Shown here: piece after piece, positions 12,680 to 13,024 of the stretch
Numbering within the stretch: position 1 is the first letter of the stretch
How the letters are laid out: the number at the start of each line of letters is the position of its first letter
Source: CAYZYO01 sp964482585
GTDB lineage: Bacteria > Bacillota > Syntrophomonadia > Syntrophomonadales > Syntrophomonadaceae
DNA: 13,024 nt
NCBI GenBank assembly: GCA_964482585.1
Contig: CAYZYO010000071.1
Span: 1-13,024 of the forward strand
Direction: 5' to 3'
Translations under genes and position numbers: made by a program
The notes under the pieces: generated by a model
Databases searched by the model: none
The model's input: the letters and a program-made list of their open reading frames with translations, nothing else
What the model was told of the DNA's origin: nothing

Positions 12680-12889
12680 ATGCCGCGAGGAGATGGGACC
12701 GGGCCACGAGGACAGGGTCCCCGAACTGGTAGGGGAACTGGAGGTAAACGCCGCGACAGTGGTTTTGGTGCAGGTCCGGATGGTTGTTGTGTTTGCCCAA
12801 ACTGTGGGCAGAAAGAACCCCATGATTTAGGAAAGCCTTGTATAGAAAAAAAGTGTCCCAAGTGTGGAACAAATATGAGTCGACAATAG
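12680..12889 (+). CDS. Small MPRGDGTGP-type zinc-ribbon protein
   Basis: 69 residues. The Gly/Arg-rich N terminus MPRGDGTGPRGQGPRTGRG is typical of small proteins of anaerobes often found near NifX/NafY-type iron-molybdenum cofactor or ATPase (Mrp) genes. The C-terminal half is a zinc-ribbon candidate: CPNC at 39-42 and CPKC at 59-62, with extra Cys36, Cys37 and Cys54 and His48. The start ATG is supported by AAAGGGAGTG, ten bases upstream. The Arg-rich arm suggests nucleic-acid or protein contact, but no function is established. The usual partner genes are not seen before the window ends. Confidence 0.8.
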   Translation: MPRGDGTGPRGQGPRTGRGTGGKRRDSGFGAGPDGCCVCPNCGQKEPHDLGKPCIEKKCPKCGTNMSRQ

Positions 12890-13024
12890 GCTTATCACAC
12901 AAGGGAACGAAAAACATGCAAGGCACGGGGGCGGGTGTTTTTGCGCGGGTGGAACAGGCGACAAAACCCCCCCCCGGGGTGGGGTTTTTTTTTTTTAAAG
13001 GGGGTATTGGGTGGTGCCGCCCGA
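12890..13024. other. Homopolymer-rich right end, possibly low-quality sequence
   Basis: Composition changes abruptly after the last stop codon: G-runs (CACGGGGGCGGG), nine C, GGGGTGGGG, twelve T, then GGGGG and GGTGGTGCCG. It contains no open frame of note and differs from the rest of the window. It may be a damaged contig end. Confidence 0.5.
12963..12996 (+). terminator. Terminator-like hairpin with long T-run
   Basis: AAAACCCC (12963-12970) can pair with GGGGTTTT (12981-12988), followed by more T (twelve in all to 12996). The shape fits termination of the zinc-ribbon gene, but the homopolymers make the base calls doubtful. Confidence 0.4.

Overview
The window looks like chromosomal DNA from a spore-forming, low-to-moderate GC Gram-positive bacterium, most likely class Clostridia (Peptococcaceae-like). 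The grounds are strong AGGAG Shine-Dalgarno sites, GTG/TTG starts, a DUF2953-GerW (YtfI-YtfJ) sporulation pair, a copper-amine-oxidase-N stalk-type exported protein, and a small MPRGDGTGP zinc-ribbon protein. No phage, insertion-sequence transposase, CRISPR array or rRNA was found.

Layout. 1-1218: two gene fragments meet abruptly near 463-471, a beta-propeller-like repeat protein cut at its 3' end and a stalk-domain protein lacking its start. 1474-1640: tRNA-Thr(CGU) with a near-consensus promoter and an intrinsic terminator. 1720-2532 (minus): nagB, glucosamine-6-phosphate deaminase. 2640-2850: intergenic repeats, including a perfect 21-bp inverted repeat. 3078-3752: a left-handed beta-helix (GlmU-C-like) protein. 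3753-4366: AT-rich non-coding DNA. 4367-4750: a four-TM membrane protein. 4960-9765: a tryptophan operon, leader then trpD-trpC-trpF-trpB-trpA. 9875-12889: a transglutaminase-like protein, a DUF3892 protein, the YtfI/GerW pair, a DUF2493 SLOG-family protein and a zinc-ribbon protein. The last ~130 bases are homopolymer-rich and may be a poor contig end.

The most interesting part is the trp operon. Its leader holds ten GAG/TAG triplets spaced mostly by two bases (5014-5064). An antiterminator hairpin overlaps the last two triplets, and an alternative intrinsic terminator follows. This is the architecture of TRAP (MtrB)-controlled attenuation known from Bacillus, not the T-box usually expected in Clostridia. 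The operon has no trpE or trpG. TrpD and TrpF both lack the residues known in characterised homologues to hold anthranilate, and TrpC carries an active-site Glu-to-Asp change, while TrpB and TrpA look canonical. The genes overlap or sit close together (trpC/trpF ATGA, trpB/trpA 14 bases), so they are probably translated as one unit. The inferred end product is tryptophan from indole-3-glycerol phosphate and serine. What enters at TrpD, and which gene supplies it, is the open question.
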